Source: Halomonas sp. ML-15 (GTDB lineage: Bacteria; Pseudomonadota; Gammaproteobacteria; Pseudomonadales; Halomonadaceae). Taken from it: DNA of 64,000 nucleotides. Of this stretch, positions 27,820 to 36,748 are shown piece by piece. Numbering within the stretch: the stretch's first letter is position 1; the number at the start of each line of letters is the position of its first letter. Location of the stretch: assembly GCF_014779595.1 (NCBI RefSeq), contig NZ_JACXZT010000018.1, positions 91,723-155,722 on the forward strand. Direction: 5' to 3'. The notes below the pieces were generated by a model. It worked only from the letters and a program-made list of their open reading frames with translations, was not told the origin of the DNA and did not search any database. The translations under genes and the position numbers were made by a program.

Positions 27820-29564
27820 GCGCTGCGCTCCATCTGGTAGGGGCTATGTGACATCAGGGCCGCACCGCTGGCAGCGGCCTGACGTGACGCCCCCGCCTGC
27901 AGTACCTCCTGGGTCGTGCCGAAGGTCGCCTGCCGGCCGCCCTTCAATGCCAGTAGATGTGTGGTGGCCTTCAGCACCTGAGGCCGATGGGTGATCAGCA
28001 CCACCGTCACCTTGCGCTCACGCAGCCACTCCAGGGCCGCCAGCAGCGCCTGCTCGCCGGCCTCATCGAGGTTGGCGTTGGGCTCGTCGAGCACCACCAG
28101 CGACGGCGGGCCGTAGAGCGCCCGCGCCAGGCCGATGCGTTGCCGCTGGCCACCGGAGAGTCCCACGCCGCTATCGCCCAGCGGCGTGTCGTAACCCTGG
28201 GGCAGCGACAGGATCAGCTCATGCACCCCAGCCGCCTTGGCGGCGGTGATGACGTGCTCCGACTCGGGCTCGGCAAAGCGCGCGATATTCTCCGCCACGC
28301 TGCCGGCGAACAGCTCCACGTCCTGGGGCAGGTAACCGATATGCGGCCCCAACTGGGCCTTGTCCCAGTGCTGGATGGCGGCGCCATCCAGCCGCACCGT
28401 GCCCACCTGGGGCCTCCACACCCCCACCAGCAGCCGCGCCAGGGTCGACTTGCCGGAACCGGAGGGGCCCACCACTCCCAGCGCGTCGCCCGCCGCCAAG
28501 CGAAAGTCGATCTGCACCAGGGTCGGTTTGCGCCCTCCGGGCGGCATCGCGCTGACGGTCTCTACCGCCACCTCGCCCCGCGGCGCTGGCAGCGCCATGC
28601 CCGTTTCGCGGGCAGGATGCGCCTCCAGCAGCCCCGCCAGACGCTGATGTGCCAGCCGCGTGGTACTCCACTGCCGCCAGGCGTTGATCACCTGGTCGAT
28701 GGGCCCCAGCACACGGCCCATCAGGATCGACCCCGCGATCATGGTGCCAGGGCTGATGACACCGCCCACCGCCAGCCAGGCGCCCAAGCCCAGCACCAGC
28801 GACTGCAGCGCCACGCGCAGGCTCTTCGACGCCGCGGTGATCAGCGCCGTGCGCTCACTGGCCAGCCCCTGCAGGGCGACGAAGCCGCCGTGCAGCCGCG
28901 CCCAACGCCGCGACAGCGCACCCAGCATGCCCATGGCTTCGATGGCCTCGGCATGGCGCAGCTGCGCCTCGGCGGTGCTGGCGGCCTGCACCGACAGGCC
29001 GCCCGCTTCGCGCAACGGCGGCTGGGATAGTCGCTCGTTCAGCCACGCCAGGCCGACCAGCAGCACCGCTCCCACCAGTGCCAGGCAGCCGATCCAAGGG
29101 TGGAACAGGAACATCACCAACAGATAGAAGGGGAACCAAGGGGCATCGAAGAAGGCGAAGATGGCGTTGCCGGTGATGAACTGGCGCAGCGAATCGAGAT
29201 CCCGGGTAGCCTGGCCGGCCTGGGCGCCCTGCCCGGCCAAGCCGCGCTCGAAGGCGGCGGTATAGACCCGCTCGCCGAGGCGCTCATCCATCCGCTCGCC
29301 GACCTGGATCACCATTAGGCTGCGCACATACTCCAGCGCCCCCATCAGCGCCAGCAGCCCCACCGCCATCAGCGTCAACAGCAGCAGCGTGGTGGTGTTG
29401 CCCGAGGCCAGCACCCGGTCATAGACCTGCAGCATGTAGAGCGGCGGCACCAGCATCAGCAGATTGATCACTGCGCTATAGACGCCAACGCTGCGAAAGC
29501 CGCCGCGATAGGCCCCCAGCGCCTGGCGTATTTCGTTACGCGGCTGACCGCGCGAAGGTTTCAT
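27816..29564 (-). CDS. hasD: Type I secretion ABC permease/ATPase
   Basis: This 582-residue fused membrane-ATPase protein is of the PrtD/HasD/AprD type. The transmembrane domain covers about residues 20-310 ([20 protein letters not shown] and [19 protein letters not shown]). The ATPase follows, with Walker [10 protein letters not shown] near residue 362, signature [15 protein letters not shown] and Walker [13 protein letters not shown]. It has no peptidase domain, so the substrate is exported through a C-terminal signal, as is known for HasA. It is downstream of the haemophore gene and separated from it by two hairpins. Confidence 0.95.
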   Translation of the reverse strand: MKPSRGQPRNEIRQALGAYRGGFRSVGVYSAVINLLMLVPPLYMLQVYDRVLASGNTTTLLLLTLMAVGLLALMGALEYVRSLMVIQVGERMDERLGERVYTAAFERGLAGQGAQAGQATRDLDSLRQFITGNAIFAFFDAPWFPFYLLVMFLFHPWIGCLALVGAVLLVGLAWLNERLSQPPLREAGGLSVQAASTAEAQLRHAEAIEAMGMLGALSRRWARLHGGFVALQGLASERTALITAASKSLRVALQSLVLGLGAWLAVGGVISPGTMIAGSILMGRVLGPIDQVINAWRQWSTTRLAHQRLAGLLEAHPARETGMALPAPRGEVAVETVSAMPPGGRKPTLVQIDFRLAAGDALGVVGPSGSGKSTLARLLVGVWRPQVGTVRLDGAAIQHWDKAQLGPHIGYLPQDVELFAGSVAENIARFAEPESEHVITAAKAAGVHELILSLPQGYDTPLGDSGVGLSGGQRQRIGLARALYGPPSLVVLDEPNANLDEAGEQALLAALEWLRERKVTVVLITHRPQVLKATTHLLALKGGRQATFGTTQEVLQAGASRQAAASGAALMSHSPYQMERSA

Positions 29565-29703
29565 GATGGGCTGCCCCTATCGGATGAGTCGTGAAAACCC
29601 GACGAATCCCTTTCGGGGACTCGCTTGCGTATTCGATTTCACTCATCGCAGGGTCACGGTAGCCAGGCTTGACATCGTGCCGCCGCCGGCGACAATGCCA
29701 AGG

Positions 29704-29738
29704 CACCGCGCCCCGGGCCCAAGGCCCGTGGCGCGGTG
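29704..29738 (-). terminator. Strong GC hairpin between hasA and hasD
   Basis: Arms CACCGCGCC-C-CGGGCC and GGCCCG-T-GGCGCGGTG pair over about 16 positions with one mismatch and a CAA loop. There is no T-run on the minus strand. Such hairpins after a secreted-substrate gene typically lower expression of the exporter or protect the hasA mRNA 3' end. Confidence 0.55.
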
Positions 29739-29750
29739 ATCAAAGGTTGC

Positions 29751-29777
29751 GGCAAGGGGACTCCCCTTGCCTTTTTT
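29751..29777 (+). terminator. Intrinsic terminator facing the plus strand
   Basis: A 9-base perfect stem, GGCAAGGGG and CCCCTTGCC, with loop ACT is followed by six T on the plus strand. On the minus strand, the direction of the has genes, the run precedes the stem instead. It may stop antisense transcription toward hasA; on the minus strand it can still act as a stabilising hairpin. Confidence 0.65.
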
Positions 29778-29792
29778 ATTATGTGGCGATGC

Positions 29793-30407
29793 TCAGGCAG
29801 CCAGGGCGAAATCGACGTCGCTGGTATCGGCCACGCCGGTGGTAGAGACATCTCCTGCCAGGCCCGCCAGTTCCAGATCGGCGAAGGTAGAGTTCACCGA
29901 CAGATTGTAGCCATCGAGAATCTCGTTGATGACGCCCTCAAGAGCGGTGGTGTCACCCCCCATCAGGCCCCATACCACTTCATGGACGATATTGTCTTGG
30001 CCTTCGCTCAACTCGCCGAACAGGCCAAGGCCGCTGAGGTCGAGATGCGTTTCATCAAGTGCGAAGTTACCATCACCGGTCGACTGCCAATCCTCCAAGT
30101 CGGCACCGAACGCCAGCGAGTCCAGTGAACCATACAAAGTATGGAAAGGCAGATCACCAAACAGCGTATAGGTGAGCTCGTTGCCATCCGCCGCACCGGC
30201 AATAAACGAGAAATCTTCGATATCGCCAAGCTCGGAGGCAACAGCGTACTCGGTGCCCTGCAGCGGCCCCGGGAAGGTATCCTCGCTATTGAACCAGCTG
30301 TTGTACTCGTGGCCATCCTGAGCAAAGAAGTCACTAAAGTCGCTGAAGAAATCCGCCAGCGTGCTGGAAGCAGTAAGGTTACCGCCATACTCTACAAAGA
30401 AGGACAT
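29793..30407 (-). CDS. hasA: Secreted haem-acquisition haemophore HasA
   Basis: HasA is secreted, extracts haem from haemoglobin and delivers it to HasR. The 204-residue protein aligns well with Serratia HasA. It has His33 in the flexible loop, LTYTLF containing the axial Tyr80, the following HTLYGSLDSLAFG with His89, then VHEVVWGLMGGDTTALEGVI and GYNLSVNSTFADL. The C-terminus ends in hydrophobic DVDFALAA, the typical uncleaved type I secretion signal; no N-terminal signal peptide is present. AGGAG lies 9 bases upstream of the ATG. It lies between hasR and the secretion genes. Confidence 0.96.
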   Translation of the reverse strand: MSFFVEYGGNLTASSTLADFFSDFSDFFAQDGHEYNSWFNSEDTFPGPLQGTEYAVASELGDIEDFSFIAGAADGNELTYTLFGDLPFHTLYGSLDSLAFGADLEDWQSTGDGNFALDETHLDLSGLGLFGELSEGQDNIVHEVVWGLMGGDTTALEGVINEILDGYNLSVNSTFADLELAGLAGDVSTTGVADTSDVDFALAA

Positions 30408-30507
30408 GTTTACATCTCCTGTATTGCCTAGTTGAATGGAGCAGCAATATGCTCCGCTATTCTGACCACCGGCGAGCCGGCGGTCGGAATTCTGGTGTTT
30501 ACCTCCA

Positions 30508-33225
30508 TCAGAAGCGGTACTCGGCCCCTGCTATTACCGTTCGCCCCGGTGATGGACTCAAGACTTGAACATCCCCCATGGGAATGCCGTAGGCTTCGTC
30601 ACGCAGGTTATCCACGGTCAGGTTGAGTCGTAGATTCTCCGTCGGGGTATAAACGGCATAGAAGTCGGTGACGTTATACGGCTGAATGGTCCCATCACGA
30701 GTGGAGTTATAAACGCCTACATCCGAGCGCAGCTGCTTATGCCCCGAGGAGTAGCGATGGCGCAGGCCGACATCCAGACGCTGGTTAAAGGCTCGAGTGC
30801 CCAACTGCAGCGTATAGACCTGCCGCGGTGGCAGGGGATAATAGAATAATCCAACACGATTGCATGTTGTGTCATATCTTGGGTTGTTCGAGGGAGAACA
30901 ACTGTTTCCGCCGAGAGTATTCGCGTCATAAACCAAGTTGGAAGACATCTCAGTATCGGTATAGCTTGCCCGGCCATACACCCTGCCGGTGTCGTAGCTC
31001 AGCTCGACCTCGAATCCCTCGCTGTCCACTGGCGATTCGACATTGACAAAACCCACGAGTTGAAGAGAAGTCCTGCAGAGTTGATTGGTTCTGGGCGGGC
31101 AGATCCCTGCCATTCCCATGAAGTCCTCGGTACGGGTAGTGAAGTAGCTGACTTTGGCACGCAGGCGGTCGCCATCGAGGAACAGGTCATCGAACATCAG
31201 GTTGCTGCCCACCTCCCAGGTCTCCGAACGCTCCGGCCCGAGATCGGGACTGGGAAAGACCCGGGTTCTATCATTTACATAGAGATGGTCACCACCCGCC
31301 AGGGCCTGGGTGATCGTCGGTGGCCGCCAGCTCTTGCCCCAGTTGGCGTAGAGCTGCCAGGGCTCGAAGGGCTTGATCGCAATACCAAGATTGGGCGAGA
31401 AGGCGCCCTGTGACGATTCAGCTTCGGCGCTCTGTTCGCGCTGGCCTGCTGGTAAAAGCGGGTTTTCATATTCCGCTTCTCCCGTCAGTTCATAGTGGTC
31501 GTAGCGTAAGCCGGCTTGCAGGGTAAGCCACTCATTGTGCTCGAGGCTCAGTGAGTTGAAGACGTTGCTGAGCCAGCGCTCGCCCTCGGGGTTCATGCGC
31601 TCCAACCCACTAGCATAGTCGGTATTGGTCTCTCTCGATCCCGAGGCGCGGGGCGACGTCTCGTCTTTGCTAATATCGAAACCATAGTTCCAGGTCACGT
31701 CGAAGCCGGGGATAGTAAAGCGGGCGTTGTTCTCCGCGGTTATCCCATAGGTCTCGGTGCGGGTCCGCGAGTTAAAACCACCGGGCATGAGTGGCTTTGC
31801 GAAATCCGGTAAATCTTCGAAACGGTCAGGATACTCCTGATCGTTGCGGGTATCGACATAGTAAAGTCTGGTATCCAGTGCTAGCCAATCGCTATCGGGA
31901 CGCCATTCATGACCGATGGAGAAGGTGCTTGTCTCGACCTTATTGCTGGTAGGGAAAATGTCAGCATCTGGGTGGCTATAGCCGAGGCTAGACGATGCCG
32001 TATCGAACTCAAACTCGCTACGCAGCGCGCTCAGGCTCAGGCGCTGGGTGTCGGTGAGACGGAAGCCCCCCTTGAGCAAGCCACTGCGCCGCTCTTGACG
32101 CGTGATAGCCACGAGATCCCCTTCGTTTTCGTAGCCTTTGTTAGTAGGGTTGCTATAGCTGTAATTCACTCGCCCATACTGCCCGCGGCTGCCTGCCCTG
32201 AATTCCCCCTTCCGCATCTGGCTATAGCCGGCCAGTAACTCGACGTCATTACCGGCTCTGAAACCAGCTACCACACTGCCATCGTAGTCGTTGCCCTGGC
32301 TGTACTTGCCTATCCCGGTGGAACCGCGCAGCCTCACGCCTCGCTCTTCGCCCTCGGCGATAATGTCATCGACGCCCACGGTACGGAAATTGGCGCTGCC
32401 AGCAAGCGTGCCGCCACTACCCAAGGACGCAGATGGCCCCTTTTCGATGATGACATCGCTAATGAATTCGGGATCGATAAAGGCTTCACCGTTGCGCTGT
32501 TGGTGACCACTGATCGCATAGTTCTGCCTCGCACCGTCGACCATCATATTGACCCGACCGAAGTCCTGCATGCCGCGAATATTGAGCGCCAGGCCCGGCG
32601 TCTGATAATTCATCGAGGCATTGACCCCCGGCGTCTCCTGGAGGATTTCCGCGATATGCCGGGGAGGGTGTCTATCGATCTGCTCGCGGGTGATCACGTT
32701 CACCGAGCGCGCTTCGTGGTAGACCCAGTCGTCACCAAGGCGGTCGGCTTCGACCGTCAAGGTGCTGAACTCGATTTGATCGTCTACGCTGGTCATCGTT
32801 GCCGGCTGCGGCTCGACGATTTCCGCGGTGCGGTGGTTGCGGTACTCGATCTCCAGCCCCGTGCCACTCAGCAGGCTGCGCAGCGCCTCATCGGCGGTCA
32901 TCTCGCCGCTAATGGCCGGTGCCGTGGCATCAATGGCTCGGGCATCCGGACGCAGTACCGAGATATTGGTGATGGCGGTAAACTCGCCTAACGAGTAGAG
33001 CAACGACTGTTCGGGCAGATCGAAGCGGTAACGCTGCTGGGCAAGCGGCTGGTTATCGCCCAGCTCCGACACTTCGCGACTCTCCCCCGACTGCCCATGG
33101 GCCTCGCGCAACCCGACGAGCGCCACGAAAATCGCCAGCATCGCGACGATTCCCACCACCTCGGCGATCTTGCGATAGTGGCTTTTCCCCGCGCCGGGCA
33201 GCCTCCTCCTCTGTCCATGCTGCAT
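30508..33225 (-). CDS. hasR: TonB-dependent haemophore/haem receptor HasR with signalling domain
   Basis: This 905-residue outer-membrane receptor has an N-terminal region with a leader or anchor helix (VGIVAMLAIFVALVGLREA). An STN signalling domain follows (about residues 50-130, including RFDLPEQSLLYSLGEFTAIT), then a TonB box-like STLTVEADR and a plug (about residues 165-290, with LNIRGMQDFGRVNMMVDGAR). A 22-strand barrel ends in the aromatic AGAEYRF. NWGKSWRPPTITQAL is typical of HasR. The STN domain fits the FecR/ECF-sigma pair encoded nearby. The start at 33225 has GGAGG upstream; the ATG at 33279 has no ribosome site. Confidence 0.94.
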   Translation of the reverse strand: MQHGQRRRLPGAGKSHYRKIAEVVGIVAMLAIFVALVGLREAHGQSGESREVSELGDNQPLAQQRYRFDLPEQSLLYSLGEFTAITNISVLRPDARAIDATAPAISGEMTADEALRSLLSGTGLEIEYRNHRTAEIVEPQPATMTSVDDQIEFSTLTVEADRLGDDWVYHEARSVNVITREQIDRHPPRHIAEILQETPGVNASMNYQTPGLALNIRGMQDFGRVNMMVDGARQNYAISGHQQRNGEAFIDPEFISDVIIEKGPSASLGSGGTLAGSANFRTVGVDDIIAEGEERGVRLRGSTGIGKYSQGNDYDGSVVAGFRAGNDVELLAGYSQMRKGEFRAGSRGQYGRVNYSYSNPTNKGYENEGDLVAITRQERRSGLLKGGFRLTDTQRLSLSALRSEFEFDTASSSLGYSHPDADIFPTSNKVETSTFSIGHEWRPDSDWLALDTRLYYVDTRNDQEYPDRFEDLPDFAKPLMPGGFNSRTRTETYGITAENNARFTIPGFDVTWNYGFDISKDETSPRASGSRETNTDYASGLERMNPEGERWLSNVFNSLSLEHNEWLTLQAGLRYDHYELTGEAEYENPLLPAGQREQSAEAESSQGAFSPNLGIAIKPFEPWQLYANWGKSWRPPTITQALAGGDHLYVNDRTRVFPSPDLGPERSETWEVGSNLMFDDLFLDGDRLRAKVSYFTTRTEDFMGMAGICPPRTNQLCRTSLQLVGFVNVESPVDSEGFEVELSYDTGRVYGRASYTDTEMSSNLVYDANTLGGNSCSPSNNPRYDTTCNRVGLFYYPLPPRQVYTLQLGTRAFNQRLDVGLRHRYSSGHKQLRSDVGVYNSTRDGTIQPYNVTDFYAVYTPTENLRLNLTVDNLRDEAYGIPMGDVQVLSPSPGRTVIAGAEYRF

Positions 33226-33254
33226 ATGAAGTTCCCCCTCCGCACTGCAATTTA

Positions 33255-33273
33255 TTGAATGATTGTGCTTCTC
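33255..33273 (-). promoter_or_regulatory. Possible Fur box upstream of hasR
   Basis: On the minus strand GAGAAGCACAATCATTCAA matches about 12 of 19 Fur-consensus positions by eye, mostly in the right half (AATCATT). It lies about 30-50 bases before the hasR start. Iron repression of haem uptake is expected in general. Confidence 0.4.
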
Positions 33274-33417
33274 ATTCAAACAACGTCCGAGGCAGAGGGA
33301 TTCCTCAACGATTCGAGAAAAAATGTGTGAAATAGCGGCGAAGCAGAGAGCGCTTCAGCGTTACGCTAGGGTGGCAGGCCAAGGCTCGGGGGGGCTCGAG
33401 CATCAACGGAGGACAGT

Positions 33418-33822
33418 GTGCCGAAAACGATACAAGCCGCTTGCGCCGTCATTCAGCGTGAGGATGGCGCCATCCTGATGATAAAGCGCCTCAACCCGCC
33501 CGAAGCGGGCTTATGGTCCGTACCCGGCGGCAAAGTCGAGCCTGGGGAGAGTTTGCCTGCCGCCGCCGCCCGCGAGGCGTTCGAGGAGACGGGGTTGCAC
33601 GTCGATGTTGGCCAACGTCTCTGGACGGCGCAGTTGGCCTTGGATGATGACCTCGTCTATGAGCTGCATGACTTTGCCGCGATCCCCACCGGCGGCGTAC
33701 TACAAGCCGGTGACGACGCTGCCGACGTCCGCTGGGTGCCGGCCAGCCAGTTAGGCAGCCTGCCGATGGTCCCTGAACTGCTCGATCACCTACGCGCCGC
33801 GGGACTGGCTCCCCGCCTGTAG
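33418..33822 (+). CDS. Nudix hydrolase
   Basis: This 134-residue protein has a complete Nudix box beginning GGKVEPGESLP near residue 38 and ending AREAFEETGL. That gives the Gx5Ex7REUxEExGU pattern that binds the metal and hydrolyses nucleoside diphosphate-linked substrates. The C-terminal VRWVPASQLGSLPMVPELLD resembles ADP-ribose or general clean-up Nudix enzymes. The start is GTG with CGGAGGA upstream. It is on the strand opposite the has and hemO genes, which flank it, so a haem role is doubtful. Confidence 0.92.
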   Translation: MPKTIQAACAVIQREDGAILMIKRLNPPEAGLWSVPGGKVEPGESLPAAAAREAFEETGLHVDVGQRLWTAQLALDDDLVYELHDFAAIPTGGVLQAGDDAADVRWVPASQLGSLPMVPELLDHLRAAGLAPRL

Positions 33823-33855
33823 CTATCTCGTTGTCTCTACCGCGCGGTTGAGATA

Positions 33856-34464
33856 TCAACGAACCAGCGGACGAGCCAACGCTTCAACATAGGCAAAGGC
33901 CTCCTTGGCTCCTGCGATCGCCTCGGCGATATCGGTCTCGGTCAGCGCTATCGCATCCAACTGCTGGGTAAAGTTGCGCCAGTGCAGGCCGCGGCCGTCG
34001 TCACTAGGCGCCAGGTGGCGAGCCCCATAGCTGGCAGACAGCCCCAGCTCGGCGGCGCGCTTGAACAGAAAGGCCGCCCCCAGATTGGAACCCTCGTTAA
34101 CGTATAACCAACCCAGCAGATGAGACGGCGCCTCACTTAGCGGTACCTCAGTCGACCTGGCCTCGGCCCGCTGTTCGGCGTCGACACCTAGATCCTGGCA
34201 GTCGCCTACCACGGCGGCATATCGGCAGCGCAGGGTCAGGTCGAAGATCCAGTCGGCCAGCTGCGGATGTCGATAGCAGGGCAAGCAACGCTGCTGAAAG
34301 CCATATTGAACCCTCAAGAAGCGGGCATAGCCCTCCAGGTCGTCGAAGGGGCGTAACGCCATGATCGAGTGATCGACCCGCTCATGCTGCTCTCGGGTGG
34401 CATGCTTGAGACGCTTGCTGAGCGGTTGAACGGTCGTCTGTTCCGGAGGAGTCACTGTTTCCAT
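33856..34464 (-). CDS. hemO: Biliverdin-producing haem oxygenase
   Basis: This 202-residue cytoplasmic enzyme opens haem to biliverdin, iron and carbon monoxide. The proximal histidine lies in LKHATREQHERVDHSIM near residue 27, and the distal-helix glycine stretch is LLGWLYVNEGSNLGAAFLFK. The family is HemO/PigA-like, as in Pseudomonas and Neisseria. It is downstream of the FecR-like gene by 10 bases and likely shares its transcript, placing haem breakdown under the same control as the sensory genes. Confidence 0.93.
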   Translation of the reverse strand: METVTPPEQTTVQPLSKRLKHATREQHERVDHSIMALRPFDDLEGYARFLRVQYGFQQRCLPCYRHPQLADWIFDLTLRCRYAAVVGDCQDLGVDAEQRAEARSTEVPLSEAPSHLLGWLYVNEGSNLGAAFLFKRAAELGLSASYGARHLAPSDDGRGLHWRNFTQQLDAIALTETDIAEAIAGAKEAFAYVEALARPLVR

Positions 34465-34474
34465 GAGGGCCTCA

Positions 34475-35491
34475 TCATAGGGAAGGGAGATCTTGGTGGG
34501 AGGAGTACGCCGGCGACGCCAGCCAGGTAGCCCCTGGCAGCCGCCTGACGGTTATCCCCAGGCTGGTTTCCAGGGCGTCGAGAATGGCGTCGGGATCATT
34601 GGCGGGAAAGCTGCCGGAAAGTCGATAAGCCCCTGCCTCATCGCCGCTGACCACCACGCGCCCCGGCAGCATGCGCTCGAGCTGCACGGCCACCTCGTCG
34701 AGCGCGGTCTGGTCGAACAGCAGCTGGCCGCGGGCCCAGGCGAGGCGGCTTCTGGCATCGACCTCGCTGGGCATGCCAAGCGCTGAAGCGTAGTGGAGCT
34801 CGACCTCCTGATTGGCACCCAGCACCACCCGTTCGTTACTTGCGGCACCCTGACCATGGGAGACCACAACACGCCCCTCCTCCACGGTGACGCGCACGTC
34901 ATCGGCGCGACGCTCTACGGCAAAGCGCGTACCCACTACCTGGGTTCTCACCTCGCCGGCCAATACCGAGAACTCACGCAGCGGCTCGCTCACTACATCT
35001 ACCCAGAGCCGACCACGGCGCAGCGTCAGCTGCCGCCCACCATCCGTCATCTCGATATCCACGGCGCTATCGGCATCGATAAACAGCCGGGTGCCATCTT
35101 CCAGCGTCACCTGCTGACTATGCCCCGGGGCCGTGGCCAGGTCGGCCATCCACCTGTCGAACAGGCCGGGATCGCGCCAGGCGCCGAAACCGAGCAGTAG
35201 TGTCAGCAACAGGCACGCTGCAGCGGCCCATGGCCAGGATTGCGTAGACGACGATGGGCGGGCACTCGCCTCACGCTTGGCGAGCAGCTTGGCCGGCGCT
35301 TCCACCGCCTGCCATAGTTGCTCCGCCTCTGCGTAGGCGTCTGCATGTCGCTCGCTCTGCGCCAGCCACGCCTCGAAGGCGCGCCGATCCGCCTCGCTGG
35401 CCGAGGGGTCTCGCAGGCGCAGAAACCATTGCATGGCCTCATCGTCGAGCGTTTCCTGGGAAGGCAACGCCACCTTGGAACATTTCCTCAT
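34475..35491 (-). CDS. FecR-family anti-sigma regulator (HasS-like)
   Basis: This 338-residue single-pass inner-membrane regulator starts with a cytoplasmic anti-sigma domain with the FecR_N pattern (DDEAMQWFLRLRDPSASEAD), followed by HADAYAEAEQLW. A membrane helix lies near residues 88-106 (WPWAAAACLLLTLLLGF). The periplasmic FecR domain includes TRFAVERRADDVRVTVEEGR and ends in a secretin/STN-like fold. It should hold the ECF sigma factor encoded just upstream until HasR signals. A GTG at 35473 with GAGGAA about 10 bases upstream is an alternative start. Confidence 0.9.
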   Translation of the reverse strand: MRKCSKVALPSQETLDDEAMQWFLRLRDPSASEADRRAFEAWLAQSERHADAYAEAEQLWQAVEAPAKLLAKREASARPSSSTQSWPWAAAACLLLTLLLGFGAWRDPGLFDRWMADLATAPGHSQQVTLEDGTRLFIDADSAVDIEMTDGGRQLTLRRGRLWVDVVSEPLREFSVLAGEVRTQVVGTRFAVERRADDVRVTVEEGRVVVSHGQGAASNERVVLGANQEVELHYASALGMPSEVDARSRLAWARGQLLFDQTALDEVAVQLERMLPGRVVVSGDEAGAYRLSGSFPANDPDAILDALETSLGITVRRLPGATWLASPAYSSHQDLPSL

Positions 35492-35566
35492 CGCACGATC
35501 ATCACTGTTTCGGCACTTGGCACTTGTGGTTGTCTTTTCTAATAACGCGTCAGCTACCGGACTCCC

Positions 35567-36073
35567 TCATTCTTGATCATGTCGGCGCTGCCATTCGCGG
35601 CAGGCCCGCATCGCTCGCATCATCTCCTTCTCCACGGTGCTGACCGAGACACCGAGGCGCTCGGCGATGGCGGCATAGGTCTCGCCCTCGACACGATTGA
35701 GCAGAAAGATTCGCCGCGTGCGAGCCGGCAATGCCTCCAGCGCCGCCACCAGGTAGCCCCATCGCTCCAGCGTGGCGGCGATCATCTCGGGGCTGGGGTG
35801 AGCGTCATCCCGCTCTTCTGCCTGAGCCCCCTCTTGATGACGCTGACGGACCTTCTGGGCGCGCAGATGGTCGAGCGCCAGATTGTGCGCGGTACGGTAG
35901 AGCAGGCCTACGGAATCATCGTCTCTCGGCTGGCGATGCCACAGCTTGACGAAGGTATCCTGGGCCAGGTCTTCGGCTTCGGCCTCGTTGTCGACGATAC
36001 GGTTGATCCGCTTGACCAGCCGCGGTCGTTCCCCGAGGAACATCTTCAGCAGTGAGCGTGGTGAGGTGGGCAT
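35567..36073 (-). CDS. FecI-type ECF RNA polymerase sigma factor (HasI-like)
   Basis: This sigma factor of about 168 residues has region 2 (VDNEAEAEDLAQDTFVKLWH) and region 4 (ALPARTRRIFLLNRVEGETY and ERLGVSVSTVEKEMMRAMRA). The FecI-type ending and the adjacent FecR gene assign it to cell-surface signalling. Its targets are probably hasR and hasA. The start at 36073 (MPTSPRSLLKM) is chosen by family alignment; no good ribosome site is visible, and the in-frame ATG at 36145 would add a cysteine-rich stretch. Confidence 0.88.
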   Translation of the reverse strand: MPTSPRSLLKMFLGERPRLVKRINRIVDNEAEAEDLAQDTFVKLWHRQPRDDDSVGLLYRTAHNLALDHLRAQKVRQRHQEGAQAEERDDAHPSPEMIAATLERWGYLVAALEALPARTRRIFLLNRVEGETYAAIAERLGVSVSTVEKEMMRAMRACREWQRRHDQE

Positions 36074-36231
36074 AAGGCAGGTAAGCATCACGTAGCGATG
36101 ACATCGGTAGCGACACATCATGAAACAAACGAGACGCATTATCAAAAATGAGTCATGACAGCATCGTGGACCTGCAGGCTTTCCTCATGCACCATCCATA
36201 AGTGACTGCTCGCATTTCGCAGAGGATGCCC

Positions 36232-36744
36232 ATGCCGCTTGCCGATGCTTCCCCGACCGATTTCATGGTGGATTACTACCGCCCTCCCTGTGCCGATGCC
36301 CTGGGTCTGATCCGACTCCGCGCCAGTGACGAGGGGCTCACCAGCATCGAGTTCGTCGCCAGCGAAGACGCTGCTCCCCAACCGAGCACACTGACGACGC
36401 TGGCCAAGCAGCAGCTCGAGGAGTACTTCAGCGGCGCTCGCCGGGACTTCGACCTGCCGCTGGCACCGCAGGGCACCGACTTCCAGCGCCGCGTCTGGGA
36501 GGCGCTGGGCACCATCCCCTTCGGCGAAACCCGCTGCTACGCCGAGATCGCCGAACAGCTGCGCTGCAAGGGCGGCCAGCGCGCCGTGGGGGCGGCCAAC
36601 GGCAAGAATCCCATCTCCATCGTGGTGCCCTGCCACCGGGTGATCGGCAGCGATGGGCGACTCACCGGCTACGCGGGCGGCATTGGCCGCAAGCAGTGGC
36701 TGCTGGCCCACGAGGCGGGAGAGGTGCCGCTCGAGCTGATCTGA
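36232..36744 (+). CDS. ogt: Methylated-DNA-protein-cysteine methyltransferase
   Basis: This suicide enzyme repairs O6-alkylguanine by transferring the alkyl group to its own cysteine. The 170-residue protein has the active site [15 protein letters not shown], the helix-turn-helix region [20 protein letters not shown] and the arginine finger in [13 protein letters not shown]. It has no Ada-type N-terminal domain, so it is the Ogt class. Of several in-frame starts, 36232 is favoured because AGAGG lies 6 bases upstream; 36226 and a GTG at 36202 are alternatives. It is convergent with the EamA gene. Confidence 0.94.
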   Translation: MPLADASPTDFMVDYYRPPCADALGLIRLRASDEGLTSIEFVASEDAAPQPSTLTTLAKQQLEEYFSGARRDFDLPLAPQGTDFQRRVWEALGTIPFGETRCYAEIAEQLRCKGGQRAVGAANGKNPISIVVPCHRVIGSDGRLTGYAGGIGRKQWLLAHEAGEVPLELI

Positions 36745-36748
36745 CCCA

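Noticed and set aside
33418..33822. Nudix gene considered as part of the haem locus
   Set aside because: It is on the opposite strand, has no haem-related feature, and is more likely an unrelated neighbour.
36120..36165. TGATAAT-like sequence upstream of the ECF sigma gene, considered as a Fur box
   Set aside because: Only one half-site matches; the other half is poor.
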